Of a DNA stretch of 64,000 nt, positions 1 through 10,005 are shown in pieces. The notes beneath the pieces are model-generated. The model did not search any database and was not told where the DNA came from. It saw only the letters and a list, made by a program, of their open reading frames with translations. The stretch lies in the NCBI GenBank assembly GCA_017893485.1, contig CM030358.1, forward strand, positions 256,554,477 through 256,618,476. The letters are read 5' to 3'. The first letter of the stretch is position 1, and every line of letters begins with the position of its first letter. Origin of the DNA: Hemerocallis citrina (lineage: Eukaryota; Streptophyta; Magnoliopsida; Asparagales; Asphodelaceae). A program made the position numbers and the translations under genes.

Positions 1-398
1 ACAAGCATAAAAGCATGAGGTAAAACTTTTATTACTGTCAAGTTTATCATCAAAACCAATAAGAAACAAACATATAGTAGTAACAAATTCAACGACCATT
101 AACAAAAAATGTTACCTCAAAATCAAATCACACCATGTATAAACTCAAAAACAATCCCTATAATAGAGCATCCATGGTCGTGATTGTTTAGAAAATGCAT
201 AAATGCATAAATACATATAGCATTTTGCCTCTTTGCTGCAGTCGTCGAATGATATTTTATACCAATTTAATATATAAAAAAATCAGACAGAACTTCACAT
301 TGTGTCCCGCGATTTTTAAGGATTTTTTTATGATTTTTTTTATTAATTAAAAACATTATTTAAGTAAAAACAAAAACACAAAAAAAATAAGCGGGCCC
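1..398. other. AT-rich intergenic DNA, no gene seen
   Basis: No coding region, RNA gene or transposon end is recognisable here. The sequence is strongly AT-rich with short runs such as ATGCATAAATGCATAAA. If the BOU-like gene at 4073-4464 is intact, this stretch would lie inside its first coding intron, but that is inference. Confidence 0.5.
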
Positions 399-607
399 CT
401 CCTTGGACGCCACTTCACATTGCGTCCAAGGAGCTCCCAGATTAGAATTCGTTTATTAAATTCCTTTTTTTTTAAATCGTTGGACGCAATATGAAGTTGC
501 ATCTGACGATTTAAAAAAATATTTTTTTCGTGGGACGCAAAGTGAAGTTGCGTCCGACAAATTAAAAAAATATTTTTTTTCGTGGGACGCAAAGTAAAGT
601 TGCGTCC
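399..607. repeat. Array of short hairpin repeats (GGACGCAA...TTGCGTCC)
   Basis: The first hairpin has 12-bp arms, CTCCTTGGACGC at 399-410 and its complement at 422-433, around an 11-nt loop. Three more units follow in tandem at about 52-bp spacing (482-505, 533-555, 585-607). Each has GGACGCAA, a short spacer containing GAAG or AAAG, then TTGCGTCC; the first of the three is mutated in its right arm. AT-rich linkers with the run ATATTTTTTT separate the units. The family is unknown to me. A MITE or terminal region of a DNA transposon is possible. Confidence 0.6.
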
Positions 608-660
608 TGTATAATATGCATTTCTCTCAAATTTCCTCTCATATATAGCAATCTATTGTC

Positions 661-732
661 TCTATTTATGCATTTTATGCATAAATAGCAAACGACTGCA
701 GCTGGTCGTTTGCTATAAAATGCATAAATAGC
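661..732. repeat. Imperfect inverted repeat
   Basis: GCAAACGAC (688-696) and GTCGTTTGC (705-713) form the tip of a hairpin with an 8-nt loop. Both arms continue outward with TTTATGCATTTTAT, interrupted by an extra 7-8 bases in the left arm. The block lies just after the hairpin array and may belong to the same unidentified element. No coding capacity. Confidence 0.5.
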
Positions 733-742
733 ACACGACTGT

Positions 743-1239
743 GGATCGTCAAAAGAATAATTTAATAAATAATGATTCAACATACTACTCTAAATAATGT
801 TTTACTATCTCACATTTCAAACAAAATAAACTATAAAAACCATAAAATGGACTCCTTTTTTCTATCATCAAAAGAATACATACAAGCAATTCATCGACAG
901 ACGATCGAGAAATTACAGCAAACACTACACAATAAGTTTTGAGGTAGAAGGCAAATAAGGGAGAGAGAGTACCTTAGTGATGACTTTCAGCATTTTCCTT
1001 GAGACTTCTTTTCATCGGAGACTAGTCTTTTTAGGCTCAAATGAGTTTTTTAAGGTTATAAATAGATACTTACCATGTACGAAAAGTAGAGGCTGAGCCA
1101 CTAAGGATTTCTATCTGTTCTTTGCAAGGGCTTGTATAATGTTCAAGTATGAGATAAAGGGAATTTTTTTGGATTGGATCTTGTAGTAGTAATGTAATAG
1201 ATCAACAATAATGACACATAGAACTGGGGTTTCTCTTTC
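743..1239. other. AT-rich intergenic DNA, nothing recognised
   Basis: No plausible gene or transposon signature. Only short open frames without recognisable protein sequence on either strand. Confidence 0.4.
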
Positions 1240-2765
1240 TAGATTTCTTTGATTTCCAAGGAGAGAAGCTCTTCCCCGAAATTCAAAAAGAAAGAGAGGA
1301 AGAAACCTAAATCCAAATCGGGGAAAGGGGAGGACTCCCTCGTCCTCCCCATGCTCTTCCCCCTTCCCCCCTTCTCCACCCTCCGGTGCCATAGAGGTGT
1401 GGTGCGGTGCGGTGACGACTTTGTTTCGTCAGATGTGAGATCGTGGAAAGTGACGGCGTGTCGAGGAGGTTCGATTCTAAGGGGACGAGGTCGATGGCCG
1501 AGCGGCATCGCCTGGAAGGGAGAAGGGTGCGAGGGAGAGGCGTACTGGTCCGGTGACGAGCAATTACGGCAACGGGTTCGATTTGAGCACGTGCCTTAGT
1601 CGACACGTTGCTGGCAATCGGTGAGGGCTTCGTCGATAGGGGTTTCGTCGGGGTGGGCTCAACGATTTGGAGCGTGGCGACTATTAGCGGGGTTAGGTGT
1701 GTCGGGGTGGGCTCATCGAGTTGAGGTTGGTTGCGCTGAGTGCGTGTTGGGTAGGGGGTCGGCTGGAGGGAGGTTTTGGTGAGTCGATGATATTATTGTC
1801 TGGTTAGAGCGCAGCTAGGCTCTACCTAAGGTTCGTCGGAGTGGCACCAGATCGTGGCTAGCTGGAGGTTGTGCTTTTACTCGTCGAGATTCCAATTAGA
1901 GTTTGCCGCGATGAGGAAAGAAGTTGGGTCTGCTCGACAGAGGGCGCAGAGAGCGTCGTTGTGCCGGGAGGCTCGTTTCGCTTCAGTGATGTCAAGGGTG
2001 GCATCATCAGAGTTGCAACAGGGCTGATGATGGGGTTATAGGTCGTTTGGATGGTGCCATCGATTGATGGCGACGTGGTGGAGTGACGTACGACGGAGGC
2101 GCATGACGGGAATTCTGGTAGGAGTGGAGGTGAGTTCAACTTCGATGATGGATGGAGCGGATGATGGAGGGGGGAAGAGGAGCCGGATTTTGAAATTCAA
2201 TTTTTGAATTTCGAATTAGGGTTGTGTTATTCAAATTTGAATTTCGAAATAGAGTTTCAAAATTCAAATTTGACTTGGAAGTGTGGTAGGGGTGAGTCTG
2301 TGACTTTTGAATTTCAATATAGATTTTTGAAATTCAAATTTTAGTGGAATTTGGTGTAATTTGAATTTCAAACTAGATTTGGTTTAAAACTCAAATTATA
2401 ATTGGTGGAGTAAACAGAAGTACAAGCGTCTCATTTGATAGGCGATGGGGTTAGTTTGGCTACTATTAATAAGTAGATTTGACGCAATCGAAAGATGGCA
2501 TCGCAGTGGGGTTAGTTTGGCGAACACACGACGGCAACGTCGTGGAAAAGGAGTAAGCATGCCAGCAAGAGACGGTGGTTGTGGTTGCTGCCACGGTGGA
2601 CGTTTGGGGGAAGGTGGACGAATTTTCTGGGGTGGAGAGATTGTTCGATGGATTTTGAATGCCAATTTAGATTTTATCTGGAATTCAAATCACATCTGAA
2701 GGGTTGGGAGGGAGAACATCGTGCAGATGCCTTGTCTACAAGTTTAATTAGGGGAGGGACTAGTT
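1240..2765. other. GC-rich block of unknown nature
   Basis: This block is markedly richer in G and C than both flanks up to about 2160. It then holds copies of AATTCAAATTTGAATTTC-like sequence at 2190-2400, followed by another GC-rich part (2440-2765). Open frames occur in several registers on both strands but none reads like a known protein; composition alone explains them. The downstream stretch 2770-2910 ends in an A-rich run, as the 3' end of a LINE or retroposed transcript would, but I found no reverse transcriptase or RNase H motif. Host promoter or CpG-rich DNA is another possibility. Confidence 0.25.
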
Positions 2766-3377
2766 AGGAATGTAGACTTAGTTTTGTAATCGTTCTCCAC
2801 GGTTCCGTTCTAGGAACGGATTGATGTATTATTATTGTACTACTTGTTTCGTTAATGTTTTATTAATGAAGCGGTGATGAGGACACTTTTTTCTATAAAA
2901 AAAACAATAATGACATAAGATCACTATTACTAGGTACTAAATCCGTCAATAATTTGAGTCAGAATATTGGCTGCAGTTATTTTTGAACTTTATCCTTAGT
3001 ATCAAAAAACAAATAATGTCAGTGTATAGTAGAATACTAACTGTAATGCGTGATGCAGTATCATAAAACAAATTGTCCAAACAAGAAAATAGGCCCAGAA
3101 GATGTATATCTATTTCCCTGTTAATCAAATGAAATCACCATTAACAAGATATGTATTGTGTGCATTTGAAGAAATTGACAATGCTTGATAAGTTCAGCAA
3201 TCATCAAGCAATATGTGAAAAGTTGCAACATACTATGAAAACTAATAGGTGTCCATGGAAGTCAAATATTGGTCCGTTAGTTGATTTAACTGTAGAGAAC
3301 ACTTACTATTAATAAATTAATTGGAGTCCACCCATTTAGGTTAGCAAAAGAATATCCATTTAGGCATGTTAGCTTAG

Positions 3378-3378
<1 letters not shown>
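2766..3378. other. AT-rich non-coding DNA
   Basis: No gene recognised. Contains the A-rich run near 2898-2908 and otherwise unremarkable AT-rich sequence. Confidence 0.4.
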
Positions 3379-3422
<44 letters not shown>

Positions 3423-3584
3423 AAATATCTGATTGCACTATCTGAAAAGGACCCATAACAATTTTCTAGGAGAAATAAAATGGGGAGAGAGAGAGAGAGA
3501 GAGGGAGAGGGGGGATTTTTTAAATATCTGATTGCACTATTGAAAAGGACCCAAAACAATTCTCTAGGAGAATTTTGATGGAAA
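3379..3584. repeat. (AC)n(AG)n microsatellites in a 99-bp tandem duplication
   Basis: An AC run passes into an AG run at about 3379-3416, and a second AG run lies at 3482-3510. The sequence after each run is the same (TTTTTTAAATATCTGATTGC, then GAAAAGGACCC). The two copies are offset by 99 bp, so the microsatellite and its flank were duplicated together. Confidence 0.8.
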
Positions 3585-4072
3585 CAAACAAATTTCATTA
3601 TATTTTTCTTTACTATTTTAGGTGTCACACTTCTATTGGAGAGTTCTCTTACCTATTCTTTCTCCTCCCACTAATTGGAGCATGCCACCTAAGATAGTGA
3701 AGAGAAATCTAGTAAAATTAGCAGTGGATGTTGCATTACTCATAAAGAGAAGATCTGTCATAAACTTAACTACAATAAAAATGACAATGTGAAAGAAAAA
3801 CTAAAAGAGGACAAGGTAGACTAAACTATCACGAGTGTGCAAATCAATCTTATTGTTTTAAAAGCATAAAGTTCAGATGCACATAAAGAAGCAGAGATCA
3901 ACTCTGATCTCTCTCAGTAATAACAATGCAACTAGAATACAACACTTCTCAGCAATCTAAATCAGAGGAATAAGAAAACTAATTCGATAAATCAAGCAAA
4001 TTTAACAAACATATATATCAGACGATATGATCCATTTCAGACTAAAAAAAACCACACTTGGTGATCACTAAC
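3585..4072 (-). other. Presumed intron of the BOU-like gene
   Basis: Directly downstream of the splice donor at 4072-4071 on the minus strand. I searched the minus strand from here to position 1 for the second half of the carrier (third transmembrane pair, third signature motif) and did not find it. Either the intron runs past the window edge or the gene is truncated. Confidence 0.45.
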
Positions 4073-4464
4073 CTGCACTTAAGCAACTCAGTCGGGCACG
4101 CAAGAAATGAGACGGCAACTCCAGCTCCAGCACCACATACCACTTGCTGCTTCGCCGAAAGATTTTCACCAGGTTTAGATCTTAATAACGATTCCATTTG
4201 CCCTCTAACTGTAAAGAGAACGGCATTGAAGGCAGCCACCGTGGCAAGCGGAGCTCCCATCCCTTTGAATAACCCCAATGGGCCTTCATTAGCTATTGTT
4301 TTCTTTACAACATCTATTGCTCCAGAGTACTTGGGAAGTTGTCCAGGAAGTGGGGCTGGCTGGCTTTGGAGCATGACCTTGATTGTGTCGAAAGGGTGCC
4401 CGACAAATAGAAGGGCTGTCCCTCCAACTGTTCCGGCAGTTAAGTCCTTTGCCACATCAGCCAT
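4073..4464 (-). CDS. BOU: BOU-like mitochondrial carnitine/acylcarnitine-type carrier, first coding exon
   Basis: The 130 codons read as the N-terminal part of a mitochondrial carrier of the plant BOU type (mitochondrial inner membrane; carnitine/acylcarnitine carrier-like, with a reported role in glutamate transport and photorespiration). The first carrier signature HPFDTIK is at residues 23-29, followed by FKGMGAPLATVAAFNAVLF, and the second signature CPTELLK is near residues 123-129. The family is about 300 residues with three signatures, so this exon covers the first repeat and the start of the second. The exon ends in AAGTGCAG|GTTAGTG, a good donor that splits a codon. The ATG at 4464 directly follows a CAG acceptor, which implies a 5'-UTR intron. 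No third repeat is found in the window. The reading frame is clean, so a live gene with a long intron is possible, but a 3'-truncated copy cannot be excluded. Confidence 0.85.
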
Positions 4465-5472
4465 CTGCGATATTCAGAGTTCAAATGAGTAAACTCCCCC
4501 AGTTTTTTTTTATTAATATAGATGAATAAAATTTAAGTAATGCCTCAATTTCAAAATAATTGTGAGAATCGAAAAATCAAATGATACTTCAGTTTCCTTT
4601 TTTTACTTCCTCTTCTTCTTCCTCTGAATCAGTCATTTTGTTTCAATAATCAAATCAAGATTAAATGCATTATTAGTTTTATGAAGGAATATACGGTCAC
4701 CGAAATGGACTTTCATGGATTTATCCCCATATTATACAACGAAAACAAACTGTTTTCATTCATGGTGACATGCTTCTTACTTCACTTCAATGCTACCATG
4801 CCCTATGAATAGCTAAAGAGATACATGACAAACTAATAAGATAATAAGAAAAAGTACGAAGAAGGAGATCTTGAAAGTCGACCAATATTAACAACGAGAC
4901 ACCCCGAGATGCATAACAATTAAGAAATACACAGTGCTCCTTTCTCCAAGACGGAGAAACCTAAATACTGCAAAGAACAATCAAGTTATACAAAAGAACC
5001 CTATACAAAATTAATAAACAAAAAATGAAAAACAATAACAATAACAATAACAACAACAACAACAACAACAACAAGGAGGAGTAAGCATTTAAGATTTTAA
5101 CTAAATTCCACTCTTATTGAGGGAAGAAGAAAAAACTAAAAATGGGTATTTACAGTCACTCAATCAAACATATGACAGAACCCAATATCCAAACTTAAAA
5201 AAGGGCAAATGGGTATTCACATAATACAGAGAGGAAAAATCTACAAGCACAAGATGATCACTCTTATATGTATGTATGCACAATCAATTAGAAATGGGTA
5301 GTTATTCAAATCCATAAACCCTAAACGCAGATCTAATTTTGAAACACTCACAATTATTCAACCCATCAACCACAAAGATCAAGATCAAACAAATGTGATA
5401 AGGAAGTGAATAATAGCAAAGATGAAACAGATAACTTTATCAAACAAAATTATCAAGGAGGAGACAGGGTAC
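4465..5472 (-). other. 5'-UTR intron of the BOU-like gene, with an (AAC)n microsatellite
   Basis: On the minus strand the donor is TTCTG|GTACCC (GT at 5472-5471) and the acceptor is ATCGCAG|ATG (AG at 4466-4465), so the intron ends exactly at the start codon. It holds an AAT/AAC triplet run at about 5036-5072 and otherwise AT-rich sequence. The intron is inferred from splice consensus only; no transcript was available. Confidence 0.55.
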
Positions 5473-5700
5473 CAGAATCCAGAGATAGAAAACAACTTCT
5501 CTTTGTTTTCGTCCTGGAGTTGAAATGAACCGAAGGGCTACCAATGTAGAAACGGGAGGGATTGTTATAGTTATAGAGAGAATGATGCACTAGCTGTTTA
5601 ATATATTTTTATTAATTTATGCTAAATTAAGGACTGGAGAGGAAAAGTGATGACAGGGAGTTGTGGTTTTGAGTTTACAAAGATGGCGCCATGGGATTCG
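5473..5700 (-). promoter_or_regulatory. 5'-UTR exon and core promoter of the BOU-like gene
   Basis: Read on the minus strand, an AT-rich TATA-like stretch (AAAAATATATTAAA, about 5598-5611) is followed 30-50 bases later by CTCTCTATAACTATAAC and a pyrimidine-rich leader that ends at the donor at 5473. This order fits a plant core promoter plus a short non-coding first exon. The exact start of transcription cannot be seen. Confidence 0.4.
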
Positions 5701-7232
5701 GTGCTATTCGCCAGGTTGGACTCCTAAGTCATGACCCGGTAAGACTTAGGGGGTGTATTCAATTAGAATTTTAAATGATTCTATTTTATTTTAAGATTCC
5801 TGTTCAAACAGAATTTTAAAAAATATTTTAAAATCTTAATATATTTAATCAATCAATATTTTAAATTATCAATCTAAATCTAATGGTATTCAGTAACTAT
5901 ATAATTTTCAATTATTTAATTAGAAAGCTGATTTAGGATGATTTTAAGGAGCTAGGTATAAATACCAAAATCCATGAGAAATCAGGTCTCTTACCTAGAG
6001 ATTTTTACCTATTCTTTTTTTTTTCTTCTTCTCGTCTCTTCTCCTCTCTTCTCTTTCATGCCTCCAACCCACATCTTTTTTTCTTCTCTTCTCTTCCGAT
6101 TCTTTTTCCTCATCAAATCCCTGCACCTCCAACACGTGTCTTCTTCCTCCTCAAACTACCGCCTCTAAAATAGTTGATGCCATCAAGGCAACTCTCTTTC
6201 TTCTCCCCCAAGGTATGGTTTCAGATTATGCTAGAGTTTCTGATTTTGCTATAAAGAAATTAATTGGGTACGTTTTTAGATTGATTTAGTGTGATTTTAT
6301 CTTATTATTCTTTTAAGAGAAAAAGTTATCTTGGGTCTTATTATGGTTGATTTGCAAATTGAATTTATGCATGGTAGATATTCGACAAATTGTCATTACC
6401 GTAGTTTTGGTTGCAAATTGTGTATATAATCATGAATAGCATTACACTATCTATCAGAATTCTCTCAACATAAGAATGTCCTTCGAAAGCATCAATCTCT
6501 TCATGTATACTTTGTCGTTGTAAAGTTCCTTTCTGAGAAGGAATAATGATGTTATTAAAGCCATATATTTATATCTATATGAAGTATAGGTGAAGAATGT
6601 GTCATAAGAAATAAGTTAATGTTGTCTCTCACTTATTTCATATGTTCCTCATTTTTAGTTTCTCTGACTATTCCTTCCACTCTGAAATCTTTTCAGCTGA
6701 ATATTGTTCCATAACATCAATGTCTTCATGTATACTTTGTAGTTGTAAAGGTCCTTTCTGAGAATGAATAATAATATTAGTCATATAATTAAATGCACAT
6801 GCTCACGCACAAATCTGAATATAAGAAAAATAAGTGATTTAATTTTATCAATAAGTACAAAATGTCATTCTTTTTTCCTCTACCAAGAAAAAATAGATAT
6901 TTTTGTGTTGAAATAGTAGACTATGAATAGAACAATGATACGTACGTCCACTTTTATTTGCTTTTGTGAAGAAAAAAAAAACAAGTCGTATAGTTATGTC
7001 ATCCAGCCATAGATTTACTACAAACCTTTTCAAAACTAGGATTGATCACACTAAAAAATTAACTATAAAAATTTATTTGCTTTTTGTCTTTGTTATTGTT
7101 ATATAAATAGGAAAGTGCTTTATTTGCTTTATTTGCTTTTGTGAAATTTTCCTATTTAATTTGGTTATATGTAGGTAAATATGTAACCAAAGCAAAAAAC
7201 TATAAATATATACTAAAAAGTGTTTTACTATG

Positions 7233-8028
7233 TGATGCGGTTTATTTCTGGGAGACGTGTGGATGCACCAGGTGTGAGTTCGGACTCAATTTGTATTTGA
7301 AGGAGAATGCTGCTCGTCTGACGACCCGTGGCTGACCGGGCGGAACCTGTGGCGACCTCGGGGTGATTTGGAGATCTGGACTCGGATCAGAGGATTCGGA
7401 TCCGAGGTCTTGTGTACCTGCAGACGGTCCTGAAACACCGGGGTTTGTCCCGGTGGTGGACCCTCTGACGATCTAGTCAGTCTCTGTGAGAGAGTAGCAA
7501 TAACTAGGTGAATTTAAGTGAAAAAAAGATTGATTACCTCAAAAGGTGGGTGAGGGTCTAGTATTTATAGAGAATTCCAACCGGGTTTGGATCCGCTTGG
7601 GGGCCGGGTCTGGACCCGAAAGCCCATGGGCCTGACGTGGCAGAGGGCCCAGGGGGTTTAGGGCAGACGTGGCCATACCAGGAGCGGTATAGGGCTGACG
7701 TGGCAAAACCCTGGGTGGTATTTGGAGCTGATATGGCTGATCGTGGGTCTTCTGTGCTTCTAAGAGAATCGGAGGGCCTAGGCTGTGCCAGGTCATCCCC
7801 CGCTTCGCCAGAGAGGGGGGGACGGTCCGTGGGGCTGTCACGGATCGGAGACCGAGGACCACTGAGGCTCGCCGGATACGAGGAGGCTGGTCCTGTAGGG
7901 GTGCACTTGAGGTTCGGCGCCGACCCTGTAATGGTTCGAAGCCGGACTAAATTGCTATTTTTACCTTTCTTGAGTGAGAGTTGTATTGGGCCCTGGTTGG
8001 GCCTTCAGGCCATTTTTACCCTACCACA
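7233..8028 (-). repeat. 3' LTR of the Tat element (minus orientation), with promoter motifs
   Basis: On the minus strand it starts TGTGGTAGGG and ends CCGCATCA. A TATA box, TATAAATA, lies at 7562-7569 on minus. Upstream of it on minus are three ACGT-core boxes (7633-7641, 7666-7673, 7696-7704) reading GCCACGTC(A), spaced about 30 bp apart. This is a typical position for bZIP binding sites, though binding itself is inference. Confidence 0.9.
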
Positions 8029-8045
8029 CAAGCCCCCCACTCCTG
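8029..8045 (-). other. Polypurine tract
   Basis: On the minus strand the bases just before the 3' LTR read AGGAGTGGGGGGCTTG. This is the expected place and composition for the plus-strand primer of an LTR retrotransposon. Confidence 0.6.
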
Positions 8046-8159
8046 CGGGGGTGCGGGAGCTAGCCGGGGAGGAGTGTTTATGGTCGTGGAAATGGGATGG
8101 CGAATCGCTGGGCCCTCATGAGGGGGCCGCCCTGAGGCTTCCTGGGAAGATTGCCTAAG

Positions 8160-8850
8160 TGCCAGACCTAGCCTCGGGAGGGCGAGGGATTCTAGGTCGA
8201 CACGGTTGAAGGCGAGTCGTGGAGCCTTCCTGAGAAGACTACCCTGGTGCTGGACCCGACCTCGAGCATGCGAGGGACTTATGGGCCAACAAGGGGGGTG
8301 GCGAGCTGTTGAGCCTTCCTGAGAAGACTACCCTAGTGCCAGACCTGACCTCGAGCTTGGCGAGGGATTACGGGTCGGCAAGGGCGATGGCGAGCCGTGG
8401 AGCCTTCTGGAGAAGACTACCCTGGTGCTAGACCCGACCTCGAGCAGGCGAGGGACTTATGGGCCAACAAGGGGGGTGGCGAGCCGTTGAGCCTTCCTGA
8501 GAAGACTACCCTGGTGCCAGACCTGACCTCGAGCTTGGCAAGGGATTACGGGTCGGTAAGGGCGATGGCGAGCCGTGGAGCCTTCCTGAGAAGACTACCC
8601 TGGTGTTAGACCCGACCTCGAGCAGGCGAGGGACTTATGGGTCAACAATGGAGGTGGCGAGCCGTTGAGCCTTCCTGAGAAGACTACCCTGGTGCCAGAC
8701 CTGACCCCGAGCTTGGCAAGGGATTACGGGTCGGTAAGGGCGATGGCGAGCCGTGGAGCCTTCCTGAGAAGACTACCCTGGTGTTAGACCCGACCTCGAG
8801 CAGGCGAGGGACTTATGGGTCAACAAGGGGGGTGGCGAATCATTGTGCCT
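8160..8850. repeat. 89-bp tandem repeats with a 178-bp higher-order period
   Basis: The segment GAGCCTTCCTGAGAAGACTA recurs at 8222, 8311, 8400, 8489, 8578, 8667 and 8756, exactly 89 bp apart, with a degenerate eighth start at 8845. Two unit types alternate: type A ends in ATGGGCCAACAAGGG and type B in TTACGGGTCGGCAAGGG, so the true period is 178 bp. Most units contain a small dyad, CCTCG-N6/7-CGAGG. Tat elements are known to carry tandem repeats in this 3' region. Confidence 0.95.
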
Positions 8851-9787
8851 TAGGAATGTTGGGCAGGGTAGCCTACCGTCTTTTGCGGAGTATTGAAGGC
8901 GCCCCGGGATCTGTGCGATGTACCAATTTCCCAGGGGCCTTAATGGCGCCGCCTAATAAATGTATGGCGCATGGTCTTCCGTCGTTTGGTTTTCCCCACG
9001 TCATAAAAGCTGGTTTATGGGAGAGGCTATAAGTACCCCTCTCTGCAGCGGGTTGGATCACAGCAAGAGCGGTCTACTGGTCCTCCAAGGTGTCTGCTAC
9101 GGCGGACGTCTGCCTTTTGCAAAATTTTTCCTTTGGTTGTGTTGGAGAGGTGGTTTCTCTGCCGCCCCGATCTTCTCTCGGATCTGATCGCTCTGATACG
9201 GCCGCCAGATCCAGGGGGGATCGGGGCGAGAGGGGTAACGACCGAAATTCGGACCAATAGATGAGTAGCCTCGGATTGGTGATACTTCTGCCGTCTGGAT
9301 CCTTTTTGGGGACAGACGACCCTGATATGGTTGTTTGGCCCGAGAGAGATCCAGATGGGAGGGGCCTCTACCAAACCCCAGGCTTGGGGCCGGAGTGCCC
9401 CGGATAGGTGGGTCGTCTCCGATTGGAGGTCGGCCACTCTGTTCTTCAAATAGGGCCCCAGGTGATGGCGGTTTCTGTCTCACCCTCGAACAGTTTGGGG
9501 TTTCGGTCGTCGAGGCTGTAAGCCCCGAACTGCTCGCGGGTGAAAGGGGGATCGGCCGAGTCCCGGAGCCCGGGGCGTCTGTCTAAGGGCGGCGCCCTAA
9601 ACCTTTAAGTAAAAACGTTCTCTTTGCCGAAGGCCCCCTCCGAACTGACCCCCTCGTCTGGCTGCCAGCCTGGCGTTGGATGACGTCAGCAGCGCACGTT
9701 TTGAGGTCGTGGCGCGATTTCCCAGGCGGCAGTTGCACGTCAAATAGGTAAACAGTTCTTGTGGGAATCGAGGAGTCGCTTTCGTCC
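8851..9787 (+). promoter_or_regulatory. Upstream region of the antisense gene
   Basis: GC-rich, without a convincing gene. Two overlapping minus-strand open frames (9027-9483) look like composition effects. A perfect TGACGTCA palindrome at 9681-9688 lies about 100 bp before the antisense TATA box, a plausible bZIP site. The block is the expected location of the antisense promoter. Confidence 0.4.
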
Positions 9788-9797
9788 TTTATAAATA
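9788..9797 (+). promoter_or_regulatory. TATA box of the antisense gene
   Basis: TTTATAAATA followed by a pyrimidine-rich leader (CTCCCCCCTCTCC). The same layout recurs before the other antisense modules at 18418, 27684 and 30208, which supports its being a real promoter. Confidence 0.6.
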
Positions 9798-10005
9798 CTC
9801 CCCCCTCTCCCCTTCTAGCCTACTCCTTTTCTTGCCGCCATTTTTTGTTCAAAAATTTCCCCACACTTTAGCGCTCGCCCCTGCAACTTGTTGTACTAGA
9901 CTCGCCCTTCCGAAGTGACCCCAGGTGAGTTGGTAAGTTTGTTTAGTTTTAGGCACAGATGGATAGGGCTCAGTCTGGCTCGTCAGCGTCGACATCTAGG
10001 GGGAA

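Noticed and set aside
1249..1606. Overlapping ORFs of about 100 codons on both strands
   Set aside because: They lie in a GC-rich block, overlap in several frames, and have no recognisable motif; composition explains them.
2700..2910. 3' end of a LINE
   Set aside because: An A-rich end is present but there is no reverse transcriptase or RNase H sequence and no target duplication that I could find.
5974..6168. 64-codon ORF in the Harbinger left part
   Set aside because: Phe/Ser-rich translation of a pyrimidine-rich stretch, no family resemblance.
9027..9483. Two minus-strand ORFs upstream of the antisense gene
   Set aside because: They overlap each other, are Pro/Arg-rich and have no counterpart in the second element.
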